Origin: Nevskiales bacterium
GTDB lineage: Bacteria > Pseudomonadota > Gammaproteobacteria > Nevskiales > Nevskiaceae
Length of the DNA: 64,000 bases
NCBI GenBank assembly: GCA_028698335.1
Contig: JAQVDP010000011.1
Location: 62,001 to 126,000, forward strand
Direction of reading: 5' to 3'
The notes beneath the pieces were generated by a model that did not search any database, was not told the origin of the DNA, and saw only the letters and a program-made list of their open reading frames with translations. The position numbers were made by a program, and so were the translations under genes. Shown piece after piece: positions 8,668-17,074 of the stretch. Position 1 is the first letter of the stretch. The number at the start of each line of letters is the position of its first letter.

Positions 8668-10148
8668 GCCTCTAGGGACCAGGTGTGGACCGGTGCGCCC
8701 GCTCGTGCCTGTGCGGCGTAGTCGAGCAGCATCCGGCGCAGGGCTTCGGCGCGGTCATGGCGGCGCTCGAGATCGGTGACGCGCAGCACCTGCCAGCGTG
8801 CGCCGGTGCGGCGTCTGAGCAGGCGATGCTCGATGATGTCGATGCTGTCGTCGATGTCGATCCCGGCAACGCCGGCACCGCGCAGGCCGCGTCGGGCCAG
8901 CGGCAACAGCTGTAGCAGCAGTTCCGAAGCGCGCCATGCGCGATGCCGCCCGTCTGGCGTCGGCCAGTGCAGTTCGGCATCGAGCCCGTACTGCGCGGCG
9001 CGATAGAAGTTGTGATGCGCGGTCTCGAATGAGAAGCGGTCCGGATCGGGCAGGCCGTCGTCGGCCAATGCCAGCGTCAGCCCGATCAGCAATGCGGCGT
9101 TGGCCATCATGTCGGCAACCGTCGGGCCGGCCGCCAACGCGCGGAATTCGATGCGCAGATGACCGCCATCGGCCGGATCGTAGACCGGCCGGTTCCAGTT
9201 CCAGACCGTACTGTTGTGCAGGCGCAGTTCGGCGAGTTCGGGGGTCCGTCCACCGCGGGCCACCGCGATGGCGTCCTCGTCGCCGCAGACCGGCAGCAGC
9301 GGATCATGCCGCTCGACGCTTTCCCGGAACGCGGCCAGTGCACCGCCACGCAGCCAGTCGGCGCCGAAGCACACGCGCGGCAGATCGTGGCGGTGATAGG
9401 CGCGGGCGTCGCGGTCGTCGACGGTCTGCTTGAACACCGCGATGCGCGATTCCTCCCACAGCCGATGCTGCAGGAAGTAGGGTGAGTTTCCGGATATCGC
9501 CAGCGCCGGCGCGGTGGCCAGCTGTGCGGCGTTGTAGCAGCGCTCGAATGCGGCGGGATCCACCCGCAGGTGGATCTGGAAAGACGTGTTGGCCCCTTCA
9601 TAGGTCACGTCGGAAACCGTCAGTTTCAGCGGGTCCTCGCCGTTGATGCGCAACTCGAAGGGGCGCCGGCGGTGGCGGCGCAGATTGGCGTCCAGCACGC
9701 GGTAGCGCGTCTTCGGCGTCATCGCCGACGGCCCGAGATGGTGGGGCGCCAGCGTCGGCAGGATGCCGATCGGGACGGCTTGTGCGCCGGACGGGCGGGC
9801 GGCGTCCTGAACTGCCGCCAGCGCCGTCTCCAGCTGGCGGCCCATGATCTTGAACGGACGTCCGGAGAGGGCCGTGGGCGCGCCGTTGAACTCGAGGTTG
9901 AAGCGGTTCAGTTCGGACGTGAAATGTGCATCGTCGAGGTTCTCGAGCACCTCGCCGTTGCAGAAGCTGGGCATGCCCCGCGCATCGATCAGGGCCAGTT
10001 CGAGTTCGACGCCGAAGCTTCGCGGGCCGACGCCGAAGCCCGGGCGTTGCAGCACGACGTCCAGCGCCGTGAGATCGGCCTGCAGCCGGTCGCTGAAGCG
10101 CTCGAAGTCTGCTTGCTCGAACGCCTCCTGGCGGACGTCGAGTCCCAT
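8664..10148 (-). CDS. GCS2-family glutamate-cysteine ligase-like carboxylate-amine ligase
   Basis: 494 residues; the start at 10148 has a full AGGAGG site nine bases upstream. The N-terminal SFGVELELALID and ELNRFNLEFNGAP motifs belong to the GCS2 family (PF04107), ATP-grasp-like ligases that join an amine to the gamma-carboxylate of glutamate or a related acid. RLHNSTVWNWNRPVYD and HLRIEFRALAAGPT further along are also characteristic. It is longer than the E. coli YbdK type (about 370 residues). It could be a glutathione-pathway gamma-glutamylcysteine ligase, or a ligase for another amine. No gshB is adjacent. The stop overlaps the start of the aspartoacylase-like gene, making a two-gene operon. 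Confidence 0.82.
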   Translation of the reverse strand: MGLDVRQEAFEQADFERFSDRLQADLTALDVVLQRPGFGVGPRSFGVELELALIDARGMPSFCNGEVLENLDDAHFTSELNRFNLEFNGAPTALSGRPFKIMGRQLETALAAVQDAARPSGAQAVPIGILPTLAPHHLGPSAMTPKTRYRVLDANLRRHRRRPFELRINGEDPLKLTVSDVTYEGANTSFQIHLRVDPAAFERCYNAAQLATAPALAISGNSPYFLQHRLWEESRIAVFKQTVDDRDARAYHRHDLPRVCFGADWLRGGALAAFRESVERHDPLLPVCGDEDAIAVARGGRTPELAELRLHNSTVWNWNRPVYDPADGGHLRIEFRALAAGPTVADMMANAALLIGLTLALADDGLPDPDRFSFETAHHNFYRAAQYGLDAELHWPTPDGRHRAWRASELLLQLLPLARRGLRGAGVAGIDIDDSIDIIEHRLLRRRTGARWQVLRVTDLERRHDRAEALRRMLLDYAAQARAGAPVHTWSLEA

Positions 10149-10251
10149 CGATCGAAGCCTCCTGTGAATGTCCCGCGGGGGATGGGCGATTCTAGGCCCA
10201 AGGCACGCGGTCCCGGCATTGATCCAGGACAAGTGTCCGCGATCGGGCGCG

Positions 10252-11103
10252 TCAGGCGAAGTCGGGATGCAGATCGATCAGCGACGGGACGTGGTCGGGG
10301 AGCGGCGGCAAGTGGCCGAGTGTGTTCCAGGGCTGGCTGTCGCCGTGAAAATCGGAACCCGCGCTGCCGTACAGGCTGAACGCGAGCGCATCGGCGGCGG
10401 CGGTTTCGATTTCCGAACGCTGCGGGCGGCCGCTGCTGACTTCGAGGCCGGTTCCGCCGGCGTCGCGGAACTGTCGCAGCAGCCGCTGTCGCGCGGAGCG
10501 GCTGAGCGGGTACTTCAGCGGGTGAGCGAGGACGGCGTGACCGCCGGCGTCGCGGATCCACGCGATGGCCGTCTCCAGCTCGACCCACTGGCTGGGAACG
10601 TGGCCGACCTTGCCGGGCGCCAGGAACCGCTTGAACGCGCGCCGGGCGTCCGGGCACAGCCCGGACTCGACCAGCAGGGCGGCGAAGTGTGAGCGGGTGA
10701 TCTGGCCGTCTCCGGCCAGTGCGCCGACCCGCGCCAGCGCATCGTCGAGGCCGACGCGAGACAGACCGGTCGCGATGGTTTCCGCCCGCCGCAGGCGATG
10801 GTCCTGCAGCGTCGCGAGGCCCTTGCGCAGCGTGGGCGCTCCGGGGTCGATGCCCAGGCCGACGACGTGGACCGTGCGCCGTTCCCAGGTGACGGAAATC
10901 TCGACCCCCGGAATCAGACGGATGCCGAGCGCGCGAGCGGCGTCGGCGGCGGTGTCGATACCGGCGGTCGTGTCGTGGTCGGTCAGCGCCAGCGTGGTGA
11001 TTCCGGCCGCCGCCGCCGCCGCGACCAGGGCGGCGGGCGCCAGGCTGCCGTCGGAAGCCGTCGAATGGCTGTGGAGATCGATCGGGGAGGGGTGGTCGCG
11101 CAT
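10252..11103 (-). CDS. PHP-domain phosphoesterase (YciV/RnaAM-like)
   Basis: 283 residues. Metal motifs of the PHP fold are intact: DLHSHSTASDG, LTDHDTT, PGVEIS, VLAHPLKYPLS and SDFHGD. This matches the YciV/TrpH branch, whose studied members are 3',5'-nucleoside bisphosphate phosphatases or short-RNA 5'-3' exonucleases. A trinuclear metal centre is expected. The ATG at 11103 begins directly before the fold; the ribosome site is weak. It is divergent from the phosphate-transport genes, with 69 bases between starts, which suggests, but does not prove, shared control. Confidence 0.85.
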   Translation of the reverse strand: MRDHPSPIDLHSHSTASDGSLAPAALVAAAAAAGITTLALTDHDTTAGIDTAADAARALGIRLIPGVEISVTWERRTVHVVGLGIDPGAPTLRKGLATLQDHRLRRAETIATGLSRVGLDDALARVGALAGDGQITRSHFAALLVESGLCPDARRAFKRFLAPGKVGHVPSQWVELETAIAWIRDAGGHAVLAHPLKYPLSRSARQRLLRQFRDAGGTGLEVSSGRPQRSEIETAAADALAFSLYGSAGSDFHGDSQPWNTLGHLPPLPDHVPSLIDLHPDFA

Positions 11104-11146
11104 CGGCGGCAAGGATACCGAAGTCGCTGCCGCAGTATCCGGGAAA

Positions 11147-11164
11147 TGTGACGGATTCGTTACA
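11147..11164. promoter_or_regulatory. Imperfect inverted repeat between PHP and DUF47-PiT genes
   Basis: TGTGACG-GATT-CGTTACA: seven-base arms with one mismatch, nine bases before the DUF47 start. The right arm overlaps a TACAAT box that could be the -10 element of the phosphate operon, so a regulator bound here would block it. No good -35 box is seen. Tentative operator. Confidence 0.3.
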
Positions 11165-11172
11165 ATACGCGC

Positions 11173-11853
11173 ATGTCGCCCAAAAGCTTCGTTGCCGAGA
11201 TGTTCGGCGCTTCTCCGATCCGTCCGCTGCAGTCGCACATGGAAAAGGTGTGCGCCTGCGTCGAGCGTCTGCAGTCCTTCATCCAGGCCGCCGTCGACGG
11301 CGAGTGGGAGACCGCCGCGCGCTTGCAGCAGGAGATCTCCACGCGCGAACAGGAGGCCGATGCACTCAAGCACGAGCTGCGCCGTCATCTGCCGGCGCGC
11401 CTGATGATGGCGGTCGACCGCCGCGACGTGCTCGAGCTGCTGGCGATGCAGGACAAGGTCGCCAACACCGCCAAGGACATCGCCGGTCTGATGTACGGGC
11501 GCCGGATGGTGCCGCCGCCCGAGCTGGCGCCGGGCATGGTCGCATTCGTGCGCCGGGCGGTGGCTGCGGTGATGCAGGCGGACCGCGCGATCGAGGAACT
11601 CGACGAATTGCTCGAAGCAGGCTTTCGCGGTGCCGAGGTCGGGAAGGTGCACCAGTTGCTCGACGAGCTCGATCAGATCGAGGCGGACACGGATCGCCAG
11701 CAGGTCGATCTGCGCGCCGCGCTGATGGCGCTGGAAGCACGGCTGCCGCCGGTCGACGTGATGTTCCTGTACCAGACGATCGAGTGGATCGGCGATCTGG
11801 CGGATCGCGCGCAGCGCGTCGGTTCCCGTCTGCACGTGCTCATGGCCAACTGA
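11173..11853 (+). CDS. DUF47 family protein (TIGR00153), PiT accessory
   Basis: 226 residues, almost wholly helical, of the PhoU-like DUF47 family. The N-terminal signature FGASPIRPLQSHMEKV is the classic beginning of TIGR00153 proteins, which fixes the start. These proteins nearly always sit next to a PiT phosphate permease and are thought to modulate it. Here the permease begins 36 bases downstream on the same strand, forming a clear two-gene operon. Cytosolic, peripheral to the membrane. The upstream leader is very short, with a TACAAT box only seven bases before the ATG. Confidence 0.88.
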   Translation: MSPKSFVAEMFGASPIRPLQSHMEKVCACVERLQSFIQAAVDGEWETAARLQQEISTREQEADALKHELRRHLPARLMMAVDRRDVLELLAMQDKVANTAKDIAGLMYGRRMVPPPELAPGMVAFVRRAVAAVMQADRAIEELDELLEAGFRGAEVGKVHQLLDELDQIEADTDRQQVDLRAALMALEARLPPVDVMFLYQTIEWIGDLADRAQRVGSRLHVLMAN

Positions 11854-11889
11854 TCCCGGCCGCCCGTACTTTTCCACGCATTCGACCCT

Positions 11890-13140
11890 ATGCCTCACGC
11901 TGAGTTGTTGATCGGGCTGGCCTGCGCCTTCGGTTTGTTCATGGCGTGGGGTGTCGGCGCCAACGATGTCGCCAACGCAATGTCGACGTCGGTCGGTTCC
12001 AAGGCCGTGACCATCCGCCAGGCCATTCTGATCGCGGCTGTGTTCGAGTTCGCCGGCGCGTGGCTGGCCGGTGGCGAAGTCACCGCGACCATCCGCAGCG
12101 GCATGGTCGATGCGGAGCGATTCGCGGCGACGCCGGAGCTGCTGGTCTACGGCATGCTGGCGTCGTTGCTGGCATCGGGGTTGTGGCTGCTGATCGCCTC
12201 ACACAACGGCTGGCCGGTGTCGACCACGCATTCGATCGTCGGGGCGATCGTCGGCTTCGCCGCGATCGGCGTCGGTGTCGACAGCGTGCACTGGGAGAAG
12301 ATCGGCACGATCGTGCTGAGCTGGGTGATCTCGCCGGTGCTGGCCGGCGTCCTGTCGTACATCCTGTTCGTCAGCGTGCAGCGCCTGATCATCGGCACCG
12401 AGCATCCGTTGCAGATGGCGATCCGTTACGTGCCGGGCTACATCTTTCTGACCGGCTTCATCGTCGCCCTGGTGACGATGCTCAAGGGGCTCAAGCACGT
12501 CGGGCTGCAGGTCAGCGGCCCGCAGGCGGTGGGGCTGGCATTCCTGGTCGGCGTAGTGATCGCGGTGATCGGTGCGGTCCGGATCCGCCGGCTGCATCTG
12601 GACCCGTACGCGGACCGACGCTTCCACTACGCCAACGTCGAGCGCGTGTTCGGCGTGCTGATGCTGATCACCGCCTGCGCGATGGCTTTCGCCCACGGAT
12701 CCAACGACGTGGCCAACGCCGTCGGCCCGCTGTCGGCGGTCGTCTCGGTCGTTTCGAGCGGTGCGGTTACGGGCAAGGCGCCGGTGCCGTCGTGGATTCT
12801 GCTGATCGGGGCCATCGGTATCGTGGTCGGTCTGCTGACCTTTGGTCAGAAAGTGATCGCGACGGTCGGGACCCGGATCACCGAGCTGACGCCGTCGCGG
12901 GGATTCGCCGCGACCCTGGCCGCCGCTACCACCGTGGTGCTGGCGTCGGCGACGGGCCTGCCGATCTCGACCACGCATACCCTGGTCGGCGCGGTGCTCG
13001 GGGTCGGCATCGCGCGCGGAATCGCGTCGCTGGACATGAAGGTGATCCGCAACATCTTCATGTCGTGGCTGGTGACGCTGCCGGTGGGCGCTGCGTTCTC
13101 GATCGTCGCCTTCTACGCCATCAAGGCCGCCTTCTCCTGA
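11890..13140 (+). CDS. Inorganic phosphate transporter, PiT family
   Basis: 416 residues with about ten membrane helices. Both internal PiT repeats are present, marked by WGVGANDVANAMSTSVG near the N-terminus and AHGSNDVANAVGP in the second half, and each is followed by the STTHS/STTHT phosphate motifs (PVSTTHSIVGA, PISTTHTLVGA). PiT proteins are secondary transporters of metal-phosphate or phosphate with H+ or Na+. The partner is the DUF47 protein upstream. No high-affinity Pst system is in the window. Stop lies 14 bases before the convergent M14 gene. Confidence 0.92.
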   Translation: MPHAELLIGLACAFGLFMAWGVGANDVANAMSTSVGSKAVTIRQAILIAAVFEFAGAWLAGGEVTATIRSGMVDAERFAATPELLVYGMLASLLASGLWLLIASHNGWPVSTTHSIVGAIVGFAAIGVGVDSVHWEKIGTIVLSWVISPVLAGVLSYILFVSVQRLIIGTEHPLQMAIRYVPGYIFLTGFIVALVTMLKGLKHVGLQVSGPQAVGLAFLVGVVIAVIGAVRIRRLHLDPYADRRFHYANVERVFGVLMLITACAMAFAHGSNDVANAVGPLSAVVSVVSSGAVTGKAPVPSWILLIGAIGIVVGLLTFGQKVIATVGTRITELTPSRGFAATLAAATTVVLASATGLPISTTHTLVGAVLGVGIARGIASLDMKVIRNIFMSWLVTLPVGAAFSIVAFYAIKAAFS

Positions 13141-13154
13141 TATGGCGGGCGACG

Positions 13155-14231
13155 TCAGCGTGCCAGCGCGGCGTCCTTGTTCAGATGTTCGGGGCCGTAC
13201 CAGTGGGCGATCGCCGCTTCGAACATGGCCTGACGGCTCGCGGCCACCGGCAGCCAGTGCTGATGGGAGATCGTGGCGCGAATCAGGAAGTCGAACAGCG
13301 TGTGGTGGGTCCGCAGGATGCGCTGGTGACGGTGCGGCGCGATCGGATTGAACATGCCCAGCACGCTGAAAGCCTGCGCGGGGCTCTTCTTGACCCATAG
13401 CCAGGATCCCATTTCCAGCGTCAGCGGGATGAAGGCGCGAGCGCTGGTCTTCCGATTGCGGTCGTAGAGGTAGTCCCAGAGATCGCCGTGCGTCGTGTAC
13501 TGATGGGCCTGCGGTTCGATGCGGTAGATGCTGTGATACGGGTGGGTGCGCCGGAACAGGCTGCGGAGCGCGAAGATATCGGCGAGGTTGTCGATCGGTT
13601 GCCGCGTGCGCGCATACGGAAACCAGATGCGGTCGATCGCGCCGAACCCGGAATGGCAGTCGAGCGACAGGCTGAAGCGGTGTCTGAGCAGTCGGTGTTC
13701 GACGACCTCGCAGACCGCCAGCGCTTCGGGTTGCATCGGCGCCGAGGCGCGGCCGCGATACCACGGCAGCAACCGTGACAGGCGCTGGCCGCCGAGCAGC
13801 ATGGAAACGTCGTGATCGGCCTCGACCGGTGCGTTGCGCATGAGGTCGACGCCGGCGGGGTTGGCGCGGGTGCGCCGGCGCATGCCGCCGGGATTGACGA
13901 TCGGCACCAGCACGATGCGGATCTTGTCCAGCAGGTCATGCAGGCTCTGATCCCATTGCAGGCGCTCGACCAGCGTCTGCAGAAAGGCGATCAACACCTG
14001 GGCGCCGATGCGTTCGACGCCGTGGATGCCGCCGAAGAACCCGATGGCCGGAACGTCGGGCGATGTCGAGCCGAGTTCGAGGCAGTGCACCGGCAGGCGT
14101 TCGCCGTCGACCCGGACGTCGCAGACGACGTCGGTGCGCAGCTGCGGGCCGGCCTGGCGGATCAGCGACTCGAGCAGGTCGAGTTCGGGGAAGCCGCCAT
14201 CGCTGAAGGGTCTGATGTGAAACTGCGCCAT
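13155..14231 (-). CDS. M14-family zinc carboxypeptidase-like protein
   Basis: 358 residues. The zinc site of the M14 family can be read: GGIHGVERIG (His, Glu), NPGGM with the substrate-binding Asn-Arg region (RTRANPAGVDLMRN), DCHSGFG (third ligand) and TLEMGSW holding the catalytic Glu. No signal peptide is seen, so it is probably cytosolic, unlike secreted carboxypeptidases. Likely a peptidase or amidase acting on a carboxyl-terminal amino acid or an N-acyl amino acid. It is the second enzyme of this fold within 6 kb; the aspartoacylase-like protein is the first. The ribosome site is weak; the start given is the first ATG. Confidence 0.78.
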   Translation of the reverse strand: MAQFHIRPFSDGGFPELDLLESLIRQAGPQLRTDVVCDVRVDGERLPVHCLELGSTSPDVPAIGFFGGIHGVERIGAQVLIAFLQTLVERLQWDQSLHDLLDKIRIVLVPIVNPGGMRRRTRANPAGVDLMRNAPVEADHDVSMLLGGQRLSRLLPWYRGRASAPMQPEALAVCEVVEHRLLRHRFSLSLDCHSGFGAIDRIWFPYARTRQPIDNLADIFALRSLFRRTHPYHSIYRIEPQAHQYTTHGDLWDYLYDRNRKTSARAFIPLTLEMGSWLWVKKSPAQAFSVLGMFNPIAPHRHQRILRTHHTLFDFLIRATISHQHWLPVAASRQAMFEAAIAHWYGPEHLNKDAALAR

Positions 14232-14318
14232 GGAGCGGATCGTAGCGCGGGCGGATGACGCTGCGTGGTGCGGCCGGATCGCCGGTCCGGGCCGTGGCGC
14301 CGGCGGCGAGGGGATGAC

Positions 14319-14870
14319 TCAGTCCTCGTCGTTGACCTTGAGGTGATCAATCAGGTTCCGGTAGCGCTGTTCGCCGTGATCACCGAAGATCGGATCGACA
14401 TGGGCGTCGAGTTCGGCGTCGATGGCCGTCCAGTCGGCGTCGCCGAGCAGGCGTTCGGCCATCGGCAACAGATGCGCCTCTTCCCGGATCATGTGCTCGC
14501 GGAGCAGCTCGATGTAGTTGCGGGCGGTGGCCTCGACCCGGTCGCGCGGCACCGGCTCGTCGGACAGCACCTGCTCCAGTGTCTCATGCAGCGCAGCGCC
14601 GCTGCGGATCAGCTCTTCGTGCTCGGCCAGCTGTGCTTCGACCGCGTCCCGGGTCTCGGGTGCGAGCTCCACGAGGCGCTTGAAGACCAGATCCTCGCGC
14701 GGGTGATGGACCCGGTCCGGATACTGGGTCATGTAGAACATCGCGTCGCGGATCAGCTCGTAGTCGATGTCCTCCCCGCGATGGAAGGCGTCGAATCTGG
14801 CCGACATCAGACGCAGGATCCGTGCGAAGTGACGATGGTCGGTGTTCAGCGCCGCTACTTTCAGGGTCAT
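14319..14870 (-). CDS. Hemerythrin-like (HHE) domain protein
   Basis: 183 residues, helical. His and Glu residues are spaced as in HHE cation-binding domains: NTDHRHF, RVHHPREDLVF, AEHEELI, REHMIREEAHLLP and FGDHGEQRY. This should form a four-helix bundle holding a di-iron or mononuclear metal site. Family members bind oxygen, nitric oxide or iron, or help repair iron-sulfur clusters; which applies here is unknown. The start at 14870 has a GAGAT sequence close upstream. Monocistronic in appearance, 87 bases downstream of the M14-like gene on the same strand. Confidence 0.82.
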   Translation of the reverse strand: MTLKVAALNTDHRHFARILRLMSARFDAFHRGEDIDYELIRDAMFYMTQYPDRVHHPREDLVFKRLVELAPETRDAVEAQLAEHEELIRSGAALHETLEQVLSDEPVPRDRVEATARNYIELLREHMIREEAHLLPMAERLLGDADWTAIDAELDAHVDPIFGDHGEQRYRNLIDHLKVNDED

Positions 14871-15015
14871 AGCTATCTCGCACGTTGCCGGCGGCCGCAA
14901 AGGCCTGAGGATAGGAATACCATAAACGCGGCGGTTGCCGCCGGCCAGCTGCAGGCATTGCGGATTTCCCCAGTAGCAGGCGCGAATGCGAACCTGCTAG
15001 ATCGGCCGCGCCGGT

Positions 15016-15816
15016 TCAGCGCGCGGCCGCGATCCCCCGGGCGATCCCGGCGTTGGAGATTTCGCCGTAGTGGACGTGGGCCACGTGTCCCGACGCATCC
15101 ACGAACAGGGTCGTCGGCAGGCCGGACGAGCGGTAATGCCGTCCCAGCGCCATGTCCGGGTCGAGGACGACGCGACGCATGTCCAGTTCGGCCGTTTCGA
15201 GATAACGGCGCACGGTAGTAGCGTCCTCCCCCTGATTGGCGAGGACGAAGCGGACGTCGGCGTAGCGGGACTGGGCCTGGGTGAGCGTGGGCATCTCGCG
15301 CCGGCAGGGTGGGCACCATGTCGCCCACAGATTGATCACCAGCGGCTGGCCGGCCTGCTCGGCCAGGTTGAGCGACTGGCCGTCGAGCGTCGCCAGTTGC
15401 GTCGCCGGCAGCGGTGGCAGCTTGCGTTCCAGCAGGGCCGAGCCGATGCCGAGAACCCCGACGAAGGCCGCCCCGGCACCCAGCGTGGCGATGGCCACGG
15501 CCCGGCGCAGCGCGGGGTGTCGCAGTGCAAATCCCGCCAGGACCGCGGCTGCGAGGGCGAGGCCGGCCCATGGCGCGAATCCCTGATCGCGGATGTTGAG
15601 GATGCTCCAGGGCTGGGCGAAGTACTCGGCCCGATAGTCGAGCACGTAGACCAGACGCGCGCCCAGCCCCCCGATCAGCAGTGCCCGCAGGGCCGCCGTA
15701 CTGAACTGGCGGTGGCGATCCGGCAGCAGCCGTCCGCCGAGCCAGAGCAGCAGGCCATAGCCGGACAGGACCGCGACCAGGCCGAGCGGCAATGCGAGGG
15801 GGCCGATGCTGATCAC
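15016..15816 (-). CDS. Lgt-like membrane domain fused to TlpA-type thioredoxin
   Basis: 266 residues. The N-terminal half (about 1-130) has four or so membrane helices with features of prolipoprotein diacylglyceryl transferase (GARLVYVLDYRAEYF, then SILNIRDQGFAPWAG in place of the usual GGMSFHGG loop). The C-terminal half is a TlpA/ResA-like thioredoxin domain with the redox motif WCPPC near residue 170 and the cis-Pro loop GLPTTLFVD. It probably works as a membrane-anchored disulfide reductase facing the periplasm. The Lgt part looks too degenerate for catalysis and may be only an anchor or electron relay. No cytochrome c maturation genes are adjacent. Confidence 0.8.
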   Translation of the reverse strand: MISIGPLALPLGLVAVLSGYGLLLWLGGRLLPDRHRQFSTAALRALLIGGLGARLVYVLDYRAEYFAQPWSILNIRDQGFAPWAGLALAAAVLAGFALRHPALRRAVAIATLGAGAAFVGVLGIGSALLERKLPPLPATQLATLDGQSLNLAEQAGQPLVINLWATWCPPCRREMPTLTQAQSRYADVRFVLANQGEDATTVRRYLETAELDMRRVVLDPDMALGRHYRSSGLPTTLFVDASGHVAHVHYGEISNAGIARGIAAAR

Positions 15817-15931
15817 GATCGAGGGCGCGTCCCGTAGGGGCAGGGCCGACGATTGTAGCGATCCCCTGTGTCGGTGGTGGCGGCCGTGGCATGGCGTCGG
15901 GGCGTCCGGGCGGTTCGGGCATGGCCCCGGT

Positions 15932-16885
15932 TCAGGGCGTCGCGCTCACCGCGAGGCCGGCGACGCCGATGCCGGCATAGTTCGGCGAGGAGTAGAACGG
16001 CGTGATCGCGCCACTGGCCCGATCGATCGTTGCGAGTGTGAGGCGGTCAGGGTCCGCGGCGGTCCGGTAGGCAACGAACAGCAGATTGGCGACGCCGGAA
16101 GTCAGAATGTCGAATCCGAGATCGGCGGCCGACCATGCGGTGTTCGACTCGGTCAGGGACACCGGCGCGTTCAGGCTGCCGGCGTCAGGCGGGTCCTGCA
16201 GCCACAGCGTCCCGGTATCCGCCGCGATCGCCAGCAGCTCGGGCGCGCTTGTCGACGGTGCGGTCGAGTGCGTATGGGCGATGCCGACGACGCCGGTCTG
16301 GCTCAATTGCGTGTCGCTGGTCACCAGCACCGGGTTGCTGATGCCGGCGAAGGCAATCGCGAGGTTGTCGCCGTTGCTGCCGACGATGCGCAGCAGATTG
16401 CCGGCGGGATCGAAATCGATTCCATAACCGCTCGCGTCCAGTCCGGAGAACGGCGGCGCGCCGCCGTCGTCGGCGGGATCGGCCTGCAGTTCCCCGACGG
16501 CGATGGCGGACAGCGCCGCGTCGTCGGCCAGTGGCGTGCTGATGGTGTAGAGCTCGCCCATCGCGCTGGCGGCGCCGCCGTGCTGGCCGATCAGATACAA
16601 CTGACCGTCCTGTGGGCGCATGTCCATCCCGATCAGCACCTCGCCGGATGGCAGACCGGTGACATGCTGCGCGACGTCGGCGACGCTGGCCGATCCACTG
16701 GTCGAGAAGTGCTGGATGTAGTGTTCGTCGCCCGTCTTCAGCAGCACGTAGACCTCGGCGTTTCCGGGAATCGGATCGTTGAGCGTTCCACCCGGGTCGG
16801 TGCCGCCGTCGGAACCTCCGGAGCATGCGGAGAGCAGGGTTGCGATCAGCAGTAGTGCCGATCGGGGCGCGGAGAGTCGGATCAT
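15932..16885 (-). CDS. DUF4394-like beta-propeller lipoprotein
   Basis: 317 residues. N-terminal lipoprotein signal with lipobox LSAC followed by a Gly/Ser/Asp linker (SGGSDGGTDPGG). The rest resembles DUF4394: VLIGMDMRPQDGQLYLIG, then strands ending in GYGIDFDPAGNLLRIVGSNG, which fit propeller-type repeats. An exported protein of unknown role, anchored to a membrane by its lipid. The start at 16885 is the ATG that puts the signal peptide first. Divergent from the ABC transporter, with 189 non-coding bases between them. Confidence 0.72.
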   Translation of the reverse strand: MIRLSAPRSALLLIATLLSACSGGSDGGTDPGGTLNDPIPGNAEVYVLLKTGDEHYIQHFSTSGSASVADVAQHVTGLPSGEVLIGMDMRPQDGQLYLIGQHGGAASAMGELYTISTPLADDAALSAIAVGELQADPADDGGAPPFSGLDASGYGIDFDPAGNLLRIVGSNGDNLAIAFAGISNPVLVTSDTQLSQTGVVGIAHTHSTAPSTSAPELLAIAADTGTLWLQDPPDAGSLNAPVSLTESNTAWSAADLGFDILTSGVANLLFVAYRTAADPDRLTLATIDRASGAITPFYSSPNYAGIGVAGLAVSATP

Positions 16886-17074
16886 CGATGGGCCTGATTG
16901 GGTGGATGCCGGATGAATGGAGGCGCTTTGGTGGATGCAAACGCACGATTCATGCCGGCGCCGGTCGAGCCGGCGTTCTACAATGCCGCGCCGGCGTGTC
17001 CGGCAGCGTCGACCGGCTTTGCGCCCGCGGTCAGAGCCCCCGACGCCCGCGGCCCGCTCCAAGTCCCACCGTCG

